Source: Exophiala sp. HKRS030
Taxonomy: Eukaryota > Ascomycota > Eurotiomycetes > Chaetothyriales > Herpotrichiellaceae
Reading direction: 5' to 3'
NCBI GenBank assembly: GCA_023897205.1
Contig: JAHWDD010000007.1
Coordinates: 4,340,001 to 4,404,000 of the forward strand
Length of the DNA: 64,000 bases
Shown here: positions 12,425 through 23,417 of the stretch, piece after piece
Layout: every line of letters starts with the position of its first letter
Position numbering within the stretch: the stretch's first letter is position 1
Notes under the pieces: generated by a model
Database searches by the model: none
Told to the model about the DNA's origin: nothing
What the model saw: only the letters and a program-made list of their open reading frames with translations
Translations under genes and position numbers: made by a program

Positions 12425-12931
12425 GATGGCTGGCTAGTTAGTGAGAAGTTGCGAGATGCATCATTATGTACTGGTGGATATGCCTCTGATGTTGTGGGGG
12501 TAGGCTCCTGACTATGGTCTTTCATTGTACGTAGACGCAGATCAGGGTGTCATTGAGGTCGATATTTCAATCACAATGAATCATGTGTCTCGAATGAATA
12601 TCTAGCAAGGCCCTAGGCAATAGCTCGATACGATGGGGAATCCGCGCGTTCGTGACTTTATCAAACCAACCCCCACGCATTCATCCGCATTCATCGTCTG
12701 CTTTGGAGAAATCAAGTCAACTACCTGCCACTTGTGTAAAGGATTCATGCCTTGGGGACTGTCACGAAATACCATCGTTGCACAAACTCACAAGGTGGAA
12801 CAGGAAATAGAGGTCAAAGTTCACGATGCATCCAACTCATTTGATTCCGTCGTGCAAATCCGGGGTAACTCATGACGTCAATTTATCTCCACCCAGGTTC
12901 TTCCTGATATACAGATACATGGCCTAGGAGT
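12425..12931. other. Convergent intergenic region
   Basis: Lies between the 3' ends of the small membrane protein gene and SEC63. No further gene is evident. Confidence 0.5.
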
Positions 12932-15210
12932 CTACTCTTCGTCCTCGGTCTCCGTGTCTGTTTCCGAAGTGTCACTGTCCACATCTCCATCCGTGTCACT
13001 GTCACTGTCCTCGTCATCATGATCGTGGTCCTGACCGACGTGTGTGCTCTTGGCCACCGCCAAGTCCGCCTGTTGTTGAGACAACGTGCGTTTCTTCTGT
13101 TTCTTCTTGCTTGTTGTCGGTGAGCTTGATAAACCTCCCGTCTTCATGGCTTGTAGTTGACCTGCTAGTGAATCTGTCACGTGTAATTAGTCATACACCC
13201 TTCGCCGGATCTTGGACAGTGTTTGACATACCTTCTTCTGGCTCACTGATATCATCGTCGCTCTCAACCTGGCCAGCCTCACTCGCATCCTTGACGTCAA
13301 GAACAACGTCAACTGTGTCATCCAACCCAATATAACTATCACAGACAAGATGCATAACGAAGGGGAAGGCGTGAACTTGTGGTGGCGCCTGGAACGGGAA
13401 TTTGAGAGTCAAGATATTGAACGTAGGTGAACCGTCATCTTTGAAAATCGGACGGTCAAATGCGGTAAAAGTTGTTGGCGGAACTGAAATCCGACCACTT
13501 CGCCCCTCAGCGAGAAAGACGTGCCATCGTGGAGCATGATCCGCAGCAAAGTATGGAGCATGTGCAAGAGGCGGCTGCACCGACCCTTCCTTGGAATCAT
13601 CTTCAACATAAGAGCCATCAGGGAGCTTGCGACGCTTATTCTTTGCGGGTCTGCGGCCCTTCAAAGCGTCCACATCACCTTCTTCCGGGTCAATGTCTTC
13701 GAGATCTAACGGGTTAACAGGAGGGATATTGCTGGTTCCGGGTGGTATAACGCGGGCTTTGACAACAAGCTGCACCAGTGACGATGGAGTGACGACTCGT
13801 TCTCCAACAACTTTGAAAAACGCTTTTTCCACTCTGAGGTAAGGGATTTGCGATGCCACCCGCATTGCTTGGTCATACTGTTCCGCTGAAAGATCGGAAA
13901 GGAGATTTCGACGTTGCGACGGAGGAACAGACATGAGCTTCTGAAGTGAAAGAGGGGCTTTGGGATCTGGTGAGATTTTACTGGCGATTTCTGGTGTGAC
14001 ATGTGGGAGTTGAAGCACAGGAGAAGCTGATGGTGGGACTGCTTGGATGATATTTTGCGAGGTGTGGTAAGCCGCCAAAAGAGGGCCAACAGCTCCAAAA
14101 GGAAGAGTGATGGATGTGAAGGAATTGTTGAGTGCAAGTGCTGTAGGCGCAACGTCGAATTTCTCTCGTTCCAATTCAGGATCCTCCAGATCGATGCGAC
14201 CCAGATACGCCCATAACAGTGCAAGGGTTTTCCGACGGATGGGATCATCAATGGTTTTCAGCCTGGCCTTGTCGGCAGCGCTCAAAACGGAACTTTTCAA
14301 GACCTTGCTTTCAACTTTTGCGGCTCCAGCATCAATCCTGTTGCCTTTGAGTGTTTCGTGAAACTCTTCTCCAACACTTGTTGCGGCGACCACATCACCC
14401 TCGGAGATATCTTCCTTCCACTCGCGGAACAAATTCCCAGCGCTGGCGTGGAGTACCTTGTCTTTGGTGAGAGCTTGAGTGCCATACCACCATTTGCCCA
14501 GCGTATAGGGAAGGAGGATTCCCAAAAGAACGCCATAGAAAGCGACAACGAACCAGCGGTTGCCTTCTTCAACCATCCATTTGGGTAGTGCTATGCCGAT
14601 ACTTGTTGATTGCTTGCCATCGGGATTTCCATACTGCAGGTAGTTGTTCCTGATCTCTTCATCTGTCAGGGCCTTGAAAGCTTTTGTCATCTCTACCCAT
14701 CTATCATTGATGAACTCTATTGTGATATTTTTTGCGGGGTCGGGCCTGGCTTTGTCTGGGTGATGGGTACGTGACAACTCTCGGTAAAACTTGTTGATTT
14801 GTTTCTCTGACGCGCTCTGGGTTGGGTCAGCTCGAAGCAAAATCACGGAAAAGAATTTAATAAACTGACTCTCGAAACACCTAGAACATCGTAAGGATCC
14901 CAGATCTTGGGTGAGGTACGTTGCGTGACTGCGATCAAGTAGATCATGTAGGCGATGAAGACATATCCTAGAATCATAGCAATTGTGCGTTTTGTCTTGC
15001 GGGTTTTCCTCTTCCTCCGTCGTCTCTGAGCATCGACGATATCTGCGTTGGGGGTCTAAAGTCCGACTTTATTCGAGCGGCAGTCTGCTCAAGATCTGTC
15101 GAGGGTTTGAAGACATTGTAAGTGAGAGGAACAGTGATCAAAGCGGACATGGTGAGCATGAAGAAGGGGAATATTTGAGCCCCGTCATCATAATTGTATT
15201 CCGACGACAT
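12932..15210 (-). CDS. SEC63: Translocation protein SEC63 (one apparent 1-nt frameshift)
   Basis: Minus-strand exons 14870-15210, 13232-14816 and 12932-13173 encode the ER membrane J-protein of the Sec61/Sec62/Sec63 translocon, about 722 residues if one base is restored. TM1 is at about 15-33 (FFMLTMSALITVPLTY) and TM2 near 84-103. A lumenal J domain has HPD at about 133-135. TM3 is at about 202-222, followed by the cytosolic Brl region and a very acidic Asp/Glu/Ser tail (DSDTDGDVDSDTSETD), as in fungal SEC63. Introns: 14817-14869 (GTCAGT donor) and 13174-13231. After ...KSDFRPP the frame must shift by one base to continue NADIVDAQRRRRKRK, a stretch conserved in SEC63. The break falls in a run of five G (plus strand 15050-15054) with no plausible intron. 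I read this as an undercalled homopolymer, not a pseudogene. Confidence 0.92.
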
Positions 15211-16917
15211 GGTGAACGTGTATGAGAAGGGTGCGGATTAAGGTGAATAAAGGTGGAAGAGATCGTAGATGGGCTGGTGGACACCCCAGAGAAGGGGTCC
15301 GGGAACAACAGAAGCAGAAGTCTCGAATCGAGCAATGCAGACAAGAACAAAATGAAAGTGTAGTCGTGCGCCAGCGACAAAGTTAGGGGGTAATGCGACG
15401 AGGAGGTGAAATGTGAGGGTTTACAAAAAGTCAGGGTATCCACGAACGCAGACGCAGATGCAGACGCTGATGGTGGCCACTACCGGAGGACAGAGTGACA
15501 GGGTCTGCGCATAGCATACGGTAATAATGGTAGCGGTAAGGAGCCCAGACTGAAGTACACCGTGGCTTTCTCAGTTCTGCAGCCTTGGCGCCTGAGCCAC
15601 ATTCTCTTTCCGGTGTTGTGCCACAGTCTTCCAGGGTAATCGCGACCCAGACCTTGGGCACCAAGGCTGTGGCTTCCAGGTCCGAAAACACATTTTGAGA
15701 CACGCCACTGTCTTCGTCTCTTGATGGATGAGAGCCATGTTCCGGGCTCACCTGAGGTGAGAGTCACTTCCCTGGTTTGATCGACGACGGCCTTGAATAC
15801 ATGACTCTTATCCTTCGAGACACTGCCTCCGATAATGCACAACTTTCCATGGCGGTCGGTCCAAGGTGCCAACATCTGGAGCTACTGGGATAGCAATGCC
15901 CAAAGCTTGGCCATGCTTGTCAGATCTCGGTATCAGACTACGGGACACTTATAGCACAGGCGATGTGCAACTTTCAAGTCTTATGGCTATATTCTGGCAG
16001 AGTCTTTTAACAAAGTCCCAGTCAGCAATCAGACTTGCTTCGCTCCTTGCCGCACGATGTCTGGCAATTATTACATCGTGATGAATATGATCTCTTCCCT
16101 ACCTTAACGGCACCAGGCCTCCGCCTTGATGCGCAAGAGCTATGCTCAAAGTCTGGCTGCTCCATGACGGCCACCACCAGGGAGTGAAGTCCGAGCATGA
16201 AGTGGAACAACCCCAATTATGCCGATTCTTGTCCTCGTCGACGGTCGTCGGTACGCCGAACTCTGATCCCCAAATGCGACATTGTGCTGTCACCGGTTGA
16301 TAAAGTTTGCCCGGAGAAATCGTCAAGGCCGTTCAATTGCATACCGCATGGTATCGACTGTTAAAGGAGCAGACCCCTGCCTGTCGTCTAGTCTCTATCA
16401 CGCAAGAATTATAGTGGGTTTCGCGATTTCGGACTCCACCAAAGAAATTCTTTCCTTCGAATCAAACATACACCATGTCCTATCAGGTCTAATCGCCAGA
16501 ATATACTATGAGGGTTTTATAGATATATCTGATCCACTATCAGCTGCCAAACGAGTATTTTTGCTGCCTTCGCCTATGGACATCTAGTTGACGGGACAGA
16601 CCACTCACTATACATGCAGCAGTTCCACATATTCAAGGGAAGCAGAGACTTCGATTGCCGATGTAACAATGATCAGTCTGCAGCATGATACCAATAGCAC
16701 GCAATTCGATATGCTTCCTTTTGTCAACGGTGAGTATTGAACGGATTGTCACACAACAGCAGGGGATATAAACTCAATGGGCCACCTCGACCGGGAATAC
16801 CTGTTCCGCATGTGTCTTTCTTATATTCACTTTTGCCGCATCTTCTGTGCTAACATCACCCTACTCTATAGCGGGAGTCTTGCAGCCGATTAGTACTATA
16901 TCCTATAGCCTCCAGGT
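15211..16917. other. 1.7-kb stretch, possible gene remnant on minus strand
   Basis: The first 250 bp is the SEC63 5' flank. Minus-strand frames at 15480-15875 (131 codons, with a GKLCIIGGSVSKDKSHVF-like start) and about 15950-16080 (reading IIARHRAARSEASLIADWDF) have protein-like composition but lie in different frames. I could not join them by credible introns or name a family. They may be decayed exons or chance frames. Confidence 0.35.
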
Positions 16918-18640
16918 ATGGGTGGTAAGGATGAAACCATCGTACAGGCCTACGGCAGTGCAACTCAGGATGGCAAAAACCTGACAACCATCGCCGAACG
17001 GTACGCAGATCAGACGCTTCGTATCATTGAAGATCACGGAGATGAATTTGGACCATTGACTCCAGAAAAGGAAATGAAGTTGCGACGGAAACTGTACTGG
17101 CATGTGATGGGCTTGCTCTCGGCCATTAATCTGCTGCTCTTTGTACGTCATCGAAGAGGTTCTGAAGAGCGATTCCTCCTTACTGATGGTCCGTCCAGAT
17201 CGACAAGTCTACTCTAGGTTATGCCGCAATTTTGGGCTTGTTCGAAGAAACGGGAATCAATAAAGCGCAATATAACAACCTTGGAACCTTTTTCTACGTC
17301 GGTAAATGCCACTGACTTTGCATCAATCATAGTCTTCTCTACAAGATCTCCGCTAACAGAAATCTTCTAGGCTACCTTGCTGCTCAGTGGCCTGGCCACT
17401 ATCTCATGCAAAGACTTCCCTTAGGTAAATTCGTTAGCGGGCTAGTGTTCCTGTGGGGCGTCACAGTTCTCCTACACTGCACCGCAACGAGGTATGCCGG
17501 TCTCGTCGTGCTCAGATTGGCTCTGGGGCAGCAGAGTCAGTTGTCGTACCAGCCATGGAGATGACTATCGGCATGTTCTTCAATCGACGTGAACAGTCAT
17601 TCCTGCAACCCTTCCTCTGGGTCACTGCCGCTGCTGCACCGGTCTGCGCCGCGTTCATTGCCTATGGTCTGTTGTGGAGTCATGCCTCCATTTTACCATG
17701 GAAGCTCTTCATGATCGTTACAGGTGGTCTCTCCGTCCTGCTGTCAGTGGTTGTGTTTTTCTTCTACCCAGATAACCCGGCGCAAGCAAGGTTCCTTACG
17801 CTCGAGGAAAAAGTCCATTCTATTACACGAGTCCATCAATCGAGCCAAAGCTCCATCGAGCAAAAACAATTCAAAAGGTCACAATTCCTTGAGGCTCTTC
17901 GTGACCCGGTGTCGTGGTTATTTCTACTCCAGGCTTTCACACTCATGCTGTCCAACAACTTGACCTACGGCCAGCAGAACCTCATTACAAAGGCCCTAGG
18001 GGTAACTAGTCTCGGCTCGACACTGGTGGCAGCAGCTGGCGGTGGATTTGGAATCGTCGTCTGCTTGACTGGAACTTTTGCTCTGCGATGGTGGCCCAAG
18101 AACCTTGCGCTGCATGGCTTGGTTTGGTGTATTCCCGCCATTGCAGGTGGAATTGGCATGGTTGCCTTGTCTTGGGACCAAAAATTGGGCATGCTAGCGT
18201 GCCTTCTTCTCGCTGGCCATACCTATGGCAATACCTACATCATTGCTCTCGGCTGGACGACGTCTTCTGCTGCAGGTTATACCAAGAAACTTACTCGCAA
18301 CGTCATGTTCATGGTAGGGTATAGCGTCGCAAACTTGATCTCACCTCAAATCTGGGTCCCGCGTGATGCACCGAGATACTATGGTGCTTGGGTAGCGCAA
18401 ATCGTGGTGAGTTGGGCCGGCACGCCCGCAATCCTGTTTGTAATCCGGTACATTTTGACCAAGAGGAATACGGAGAGAACAGAGTGGGCTGCCAGCTTGA
18501 GCGAGGAAGAGAGGAAGGTCCATGAAGTTGGCGTGGTCGAGCAAGTGGATGAGGATGGTATCTTGATCAAGAGAGAGGTCGAACTAGCCATGCTAGACTT
18601 GACGGACTTGGAGAATAAGTTCTTCATTTATCCCATATAG
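16918..18640 (+). CDS. MFS permease, ACS/Dal5-like family (one apparent 1-nt frameshift)
   Basis: Exons 16918-17142, 17199-17301 and 17371-18640 join in frame through GTACGT and GTAAAT introns. With one base restored they give 532 residues with about 12 TM helices and both termini polar. The [13 protein letters not shown] start of TM1, the [16 protein letters not shown] segment and the [30 protein letters not shown] segment of TM10 are marks of the anion:cation symporter family that includes allantoate (Dal5), nicotinate (Tna1) and vitamin H-type permeases. The substrate cannot be read from sequence. After ...LRLALG the frame must gain one base to continue [17 protein letters not shown]; the break sits in a run of four G at 17525-17528. 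The amidase gene follows on the same strand 0.83 kb downstream, which would suit uptake of an amide or related nitrogen source, but this is only inference. Confidence 0.85.
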
Positions 18641-19468
18641 AGGCATTCGGTCAAGAGGACTCAGAAGATATTAGCTCGGTGTCAGAAGTCTTTAGACTGC
18701 TCCCAGGTCCACTGATGGGCCGGGTGCAGGTCCGGGTGACCCTTTTTGAGCATATTTGTTCATCACAGTCGGACTGATTCAACAAGAACAAGGGTTGCCC
18801 AAAATCTTACTACAATTTTTCCTTAGACAGTCGCACCGTTTTACGAGGACGGGGTGTGCAATATATATTTGACCGATCGAGGCCGCATGCACTGCCAAGA
18901 GAAGCCAGAAAGGATTTCTCCTGAAGATCCAGAAGTCCCTGGAAATCAGACGTCGGTTGTCCACACGGAGTTGCCTACCCGCCGAGTCTAGAGTCTAGAG
19001 TCCACAATATACAGAGTATACCCAGAAGACAAGAAGGAAAACTCAGCCAATCATGGAGCAATAGCACCGCCTCCCGCGGGTCTTTGTGCCAAAGCAGCCT
19101 GACATGTGTTATTATTCTCAAGAACCCCCGTGGGTGGTCTTGATTTGAGCAGTTGCGAGTTGACCAAGTAGGGCTTACATGATCTTCTTCACAGGTAATA
19201 TTGTGGTTCTCGATTACAAGTTACAAGTGGCATGAAGTACATACCGAGAGAGGTATAAAGTATCTCCACAAAACTCTCGGTCCCCGTATTCGGCGTGTTC
19301 CGAGCTTGGGGAGAACCTCACCACATCACTCATCTAATGCTATGACCATCTTACATATATCCCTGAATGTGAATTAGCTAGATAGGCAGTAATCGCAATC
19401 TCCTTCTCAGCTTCAACTTCTATCTCTTGTTTCCCTCATCTTGGCTCTGAATGGCCTAGAGACTCGTA
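18641..19468. other. Intergenic region between MFS gene and amidase gene
   Basis: No gene seen. A short GAGTCTA direct repeat lies near 18985-19000. The right part is the likely amidase promoter. Confidence 0.5.
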
Positions 19469-21369
19469 ATGCCTAATCAGGTAGCTTATGCGAATGCATG
19501 GAACAGACCGCAGCCTCGACAAGGACCGTCAGTTCCATACAACAATGATGCAGGATCAAATCCCATACTTCGGGGCGTGACTCTGGCTACTGCTTCTACA
19601 ATGTATGACCGAACGATGGAACCTCTCCTCACACGCACAACTTGGCTAAGGTGACACAAGCATCGCTTCCTCGACTTTCATCCAACGCATCTTCTGGACC
19701 TTGAACAAATTCGACAAGCTCAAAGAACTGCCTTACCTCAGTGACTATGATGCACGCTTTGATCCCACAGTCGTCCCAATTTCCTCGACAGCGGAGCCCA
19801 TTCCTTCGTTGCTAGAGTTGCCACAACCTGCTCCTCGATCGTCTCCTACCGATTACTACACCTCAGCGGACTATCACGCCTTGTACAAGGCTGGCAAGGT
19901 GACACCCTCTGATGTGGTCGAACGCCTTCTCCCATTAATTCGACGTGACACTCAGCCAGCTGGTGAATACTCGGTGGCCTTCATTTCTGTAAGGTCTGAT
20001 CTCATACGAGCGGCCGCTAAAGCCTCAACCGAGAGATACCAACAGGGGAAGCCACTAAGCGTATTGGACGGTGTTCCAGTGACGATCAAAGATGAAGTAG
20101 ATCTGACAGGGTATAAGAAGACGCGTGGTACTCCTCTGGACTTTACTGACGAAGGTGATCGCACCGCATGGTGTGTCGAAAAATGGCAGGAGGCCGGAGC
20201 AATTATATTGGGAAAAACCAACATGCATGAGTTCGGGCTAGATACCACCAACAACAACGTTGTCTGGGGCACTCCTTTGAACCCACATAACCCCGGATAC
20301 TACACAGGCGGGAGTTCTGGTGGATCAGCATTCGCCGTGGCCACCGGACTCGTCCCGTTTGCTTTGGGCGTTGATGGAGGTGGCTCAATCCGTCTACCAG
20401 CATCCTTTTGCGGTGTCTATGGTCTCAAGCCAAGTCATGGTCGGGTATCCGCCAGAGGCACGATTGAACACACGGATAGTGTCGGCGTCAATGGTCCCAT
20501 TGCCAATAATCTTGATGATCTTGCCCTGGCATATCGCATCATGGCTCAGCCTGACCCTAAATCCAGAGCAAGTTCCAGATTCCCGACTACTTTGCTTACA
20601 TCGCGAGAGCTCTCTGGTGCAAAGCCGGAGAAAAGATTCATTGGGCTGTACAAAGACTGGATCAATCGCTCCGAGCCTCTGATATTGAAGGAATTCAACG
20701 CCGCCGTCGATCGACTAGTTCAAATCCACGGGTATGAAGTCGTTGATATTCACATTCCACTACTTCCACAAGCGCAGAAAGCACATGCCATGACTATTCT
20801 CTCCGAAGGGAGGAGTATACTTTCTGCGTCTCAGCTCAAGAAACTCTCTTACCACAATCAGCTCTTGCTGAATGTCGCCGGTTCGCATGCGTCTGCCCAG
20901 GATTTTTTGTTCGCTCAAAAACTACGAGATCTCTTGATGTCCCACCTTGCTTGGTTATGGGAGCAATATCCTGGAATGCTTATCCTGACACCAACCACAC
21001 CATCTGCCGGATGGAAGATTGCCAAGCCGACCGACATTACTAATGGTTATGGTGTCTCGGATGGTGATTCAAGCTTGAGATCTATGGAATATGTATACTT
21101 GGCAAACTTTACCGGGAACCCTGCAATCAGTGTTCCGTTTGGCTACACCGATGAGAGTGTTCCTTTTGGGTTAATGGTATGTCTTCGATCTATTGAAATT
21201 TTATCTCGACTCGCTAACGAATGGGTAGGCTATGGGAGAATGGGGAAGCGAGGAACAATTGCTGTCGTTCGGTAAAGATGCGGAAACGATTCTCGAGGGA
21301 AAAGGAGGCGTTCGAAGACCAAAGGGCGAGAAACTGTGGTTTGATCTGCTATCTGCAGATTCTAGGTGA
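19469..21369 (+). CDS. Amidase signature-family hydrolase
   Basis: Exons 19469-19602, 19661-21176 and 21229-21369 give 596 residues without frame problems. The Ser-cisSer-Lys triad of the amidase signature family is intact: Lys188 in VTIKDE, cis-Ser263 in GGSSGGS and nucleophile Ser287 in DGGGSIRLP. The spacing of 75 and 24 residues equals that of FAAH and other family members. Reaction: hydrolysis of a carboxylic amide to acid and ammonia; the substrate is not predictable (acetamidase, aryl-amidase and others share the fold). No signal peptide is visible, so it is probably cytosolic. The first intron (57 nt, GTATGA...ACAAG) was chosen because it restores the usual NPxLRG...F/L-rich N-terminal segment. 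The permease gene upstream, in the same direction, could be a functional partner. Confidence 0.9.
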
Positions 21370-23417
21370 GTGAGTAAGTAGGTAAGTAAGTAGATAGCCC
21401 GGCCGGAATTGACAGCTGAGAGTTCCTATCGTACGCAGACTCAAACTACCGGCAAGTGCTACCTGAGAACGATCGACACTCCTTCTGTTGTTGGGTTGTG
21501 TCATGCGATATGTTGGCTACGCTGTTGGAAGCCACGTGCTTCCCTTCCTTCCTTCTTTCCTTCCTTCTTTCCCATGTGGCGGCATCTCCCCATACACTCC
21601 TATCTTTATCTTCGTCCTACAAGTTCTTGGGCACCTACATACGTACATCCCCAAGCCACGCACTGGAGAGCGTGACAAGGAAGATCTTGACATTGCGGCC
21701 CTCTTTGGAGGAGAATATATGACTCCACAAACCCCTATGTCATTTGAAGTATCACAAGGGCTTCTTGGCTGACATCTGATATCGATTGACACTCTATCAC
21801 CGTTTCTGCGCAGAGATCACAAAAACAGCACAGTCTTGAATTTCATTCGCTCACATCCAATCGTCGTTCGTAACAGATCAACCTCTCAGAGATGACTCAG
21901 TCCTCAACCTGATCCGAAAATCACCAATCATGGCTCTGAGAGATGAAAAATTCATGACGGAGTTTTAACAAAGTTTTCCATGGACTCCATTTTCCTGCCC
22001 TCTGGTTGGTCAACCGATCTTCAGCCTCGTGTTTTTTGTACATCAACCTCTCTTCTTCGCCTTGCTGGACTTCTGATACATTCTGGTCTTGCACTGCCAT
22101 GCTGATATCGATATCCAGTATGAGTCTTGATCTTTTGTTCGTCTACGGCGATCCAAGATCAGTCCGCCCGATCTCATGTCTACAAGTATCTCGACTTTCC
22201 CCTTCAACCGACCACAGTTTTCTTTCTTCTCATCTCTCACCCACTCTCTCCCTCCTATACCTGATACACCTCCTCTTCTTCCTTGGTACTCTGTACTAGC
22301 TCCTCGCTCTCCTATCTTTCTATTCTTACCTTCTATTCTTACCTTCTATTCTTACCTTCTATTCTTACCTTCTATTCTTACCTTCTATTCTTACCTTCTA
22401 TTCTTAATAACAACACAGTCTAACACCATAGCGAGCTTAACCACCGAACCACCCCAGGACCGATACCACAACTACAACTACCACAACTACCACCGACGAC
22501 ATCCATCAACATCAACAAAGACTCCCGACGACAACTACCACGACGACACCCACCGACGACACCCACCACCGATCCACCAACGACATTCAGCGGCCCCTCA
22601 CCTCCCTTCCGATACCACTATCGTCGAGACTCAAGCTTTCACTTTCGCCCCCATCCGAAGCCCTTAGTCGATATACTCCCGCTCATCCCCTCGTTTACCT
22701 CCCGCCCTCCGTCCCTTGTGCTTTTATGTTGCCCTCCCATGCCCTCCCTCCCCTTTCCTTTTCATGCTCCCTTCCTGCAAAGGCTTGCCTGGACAAGAAG
22801 GGGGCTAGGCCTCCATGACTCATCGCATGGTTGCCTGGTCCATCATATATTAGACTTGATGTCTAATAGTGGAGGGCTTTTATTGCACCAATGTCAGCAT
22901 TCCCTTCTCCTTTCATATTATCCAGACACACACTCTCGGCTCTTGGCCTACAAATACCACCATCGTTGCGGCTCGGTCCAATCTCATCGACACACAAACC
23001 TAGGACATTTGCCGTGAACGTGATGCATTTACCTTTCCCCAATCCAATCTCAAGCCCAGCAATACCACTTGCCAGAGTTACATCACGATAAAAAATGTGC
23101 TTTCTGTAAAATACTTAAGCACAGGTTTCTGTTTACTCGTTGCAATTTTCAATATCAGCTACCTCCACGATAATCGTTACATCCCTGCCATCCGCAAACC
23201 TACCAGTGACTCATAGAGCTCAGGACAACTATGAGGGCATCCATAGATTCGAAGATTGTGGTTGAGATTGTCATCCTGCAGGTGAGAATGGCTCGTGGAA
23301 TGACAGCTTTAAACACTTTGTTCTAGGATTTGTGCAAGAGAGTTCTCAGTAGTCCTGACGTGAGGCAATGATATATTATCTCGCTTAATCCTTTTGTCAT
23401 TTCCATGAAAGACTCAT
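21370..23417. other. 2.0-kb pyrimidine-rich intergenic region
   Basis: Lies between the 3' ends of the amidase and DNA ligase genes. It holds TAAG-type and CCTT-type simple repeats near 21370-21395 and 21540-21580, a 13-bp tandem repeat (separate entry) and a CCACCGACGACA-rich tract at about 22440-22600. Long frames here owe their length to low-complexity C/T sequence and do not look coding. A noncoding transcript is possible but unproven. Confidence 0.45.
22318..22406. repeat. 13-bp minisatellite, about 6.8 copies
   Basis: The unit TTCTATTCTTACC is repeated head-to-tail six times without change from 22318 to 22395, followed by a partial copy. There are no spacers, so it is not CRISPR-like. 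Confidence 0.9.

Noticed and set aside
22318..22406. CRISPR-like array
   Set aside because: Units are contiguous without spacers, and the genome is eukaryotic.
22176..22667. 163-codon Pro/Ser/Thr-rich plus-strand frame
   Set aside because: Its length comes from the 13-bp repeat and C/T low-complexity sequence; no domain or splice support.
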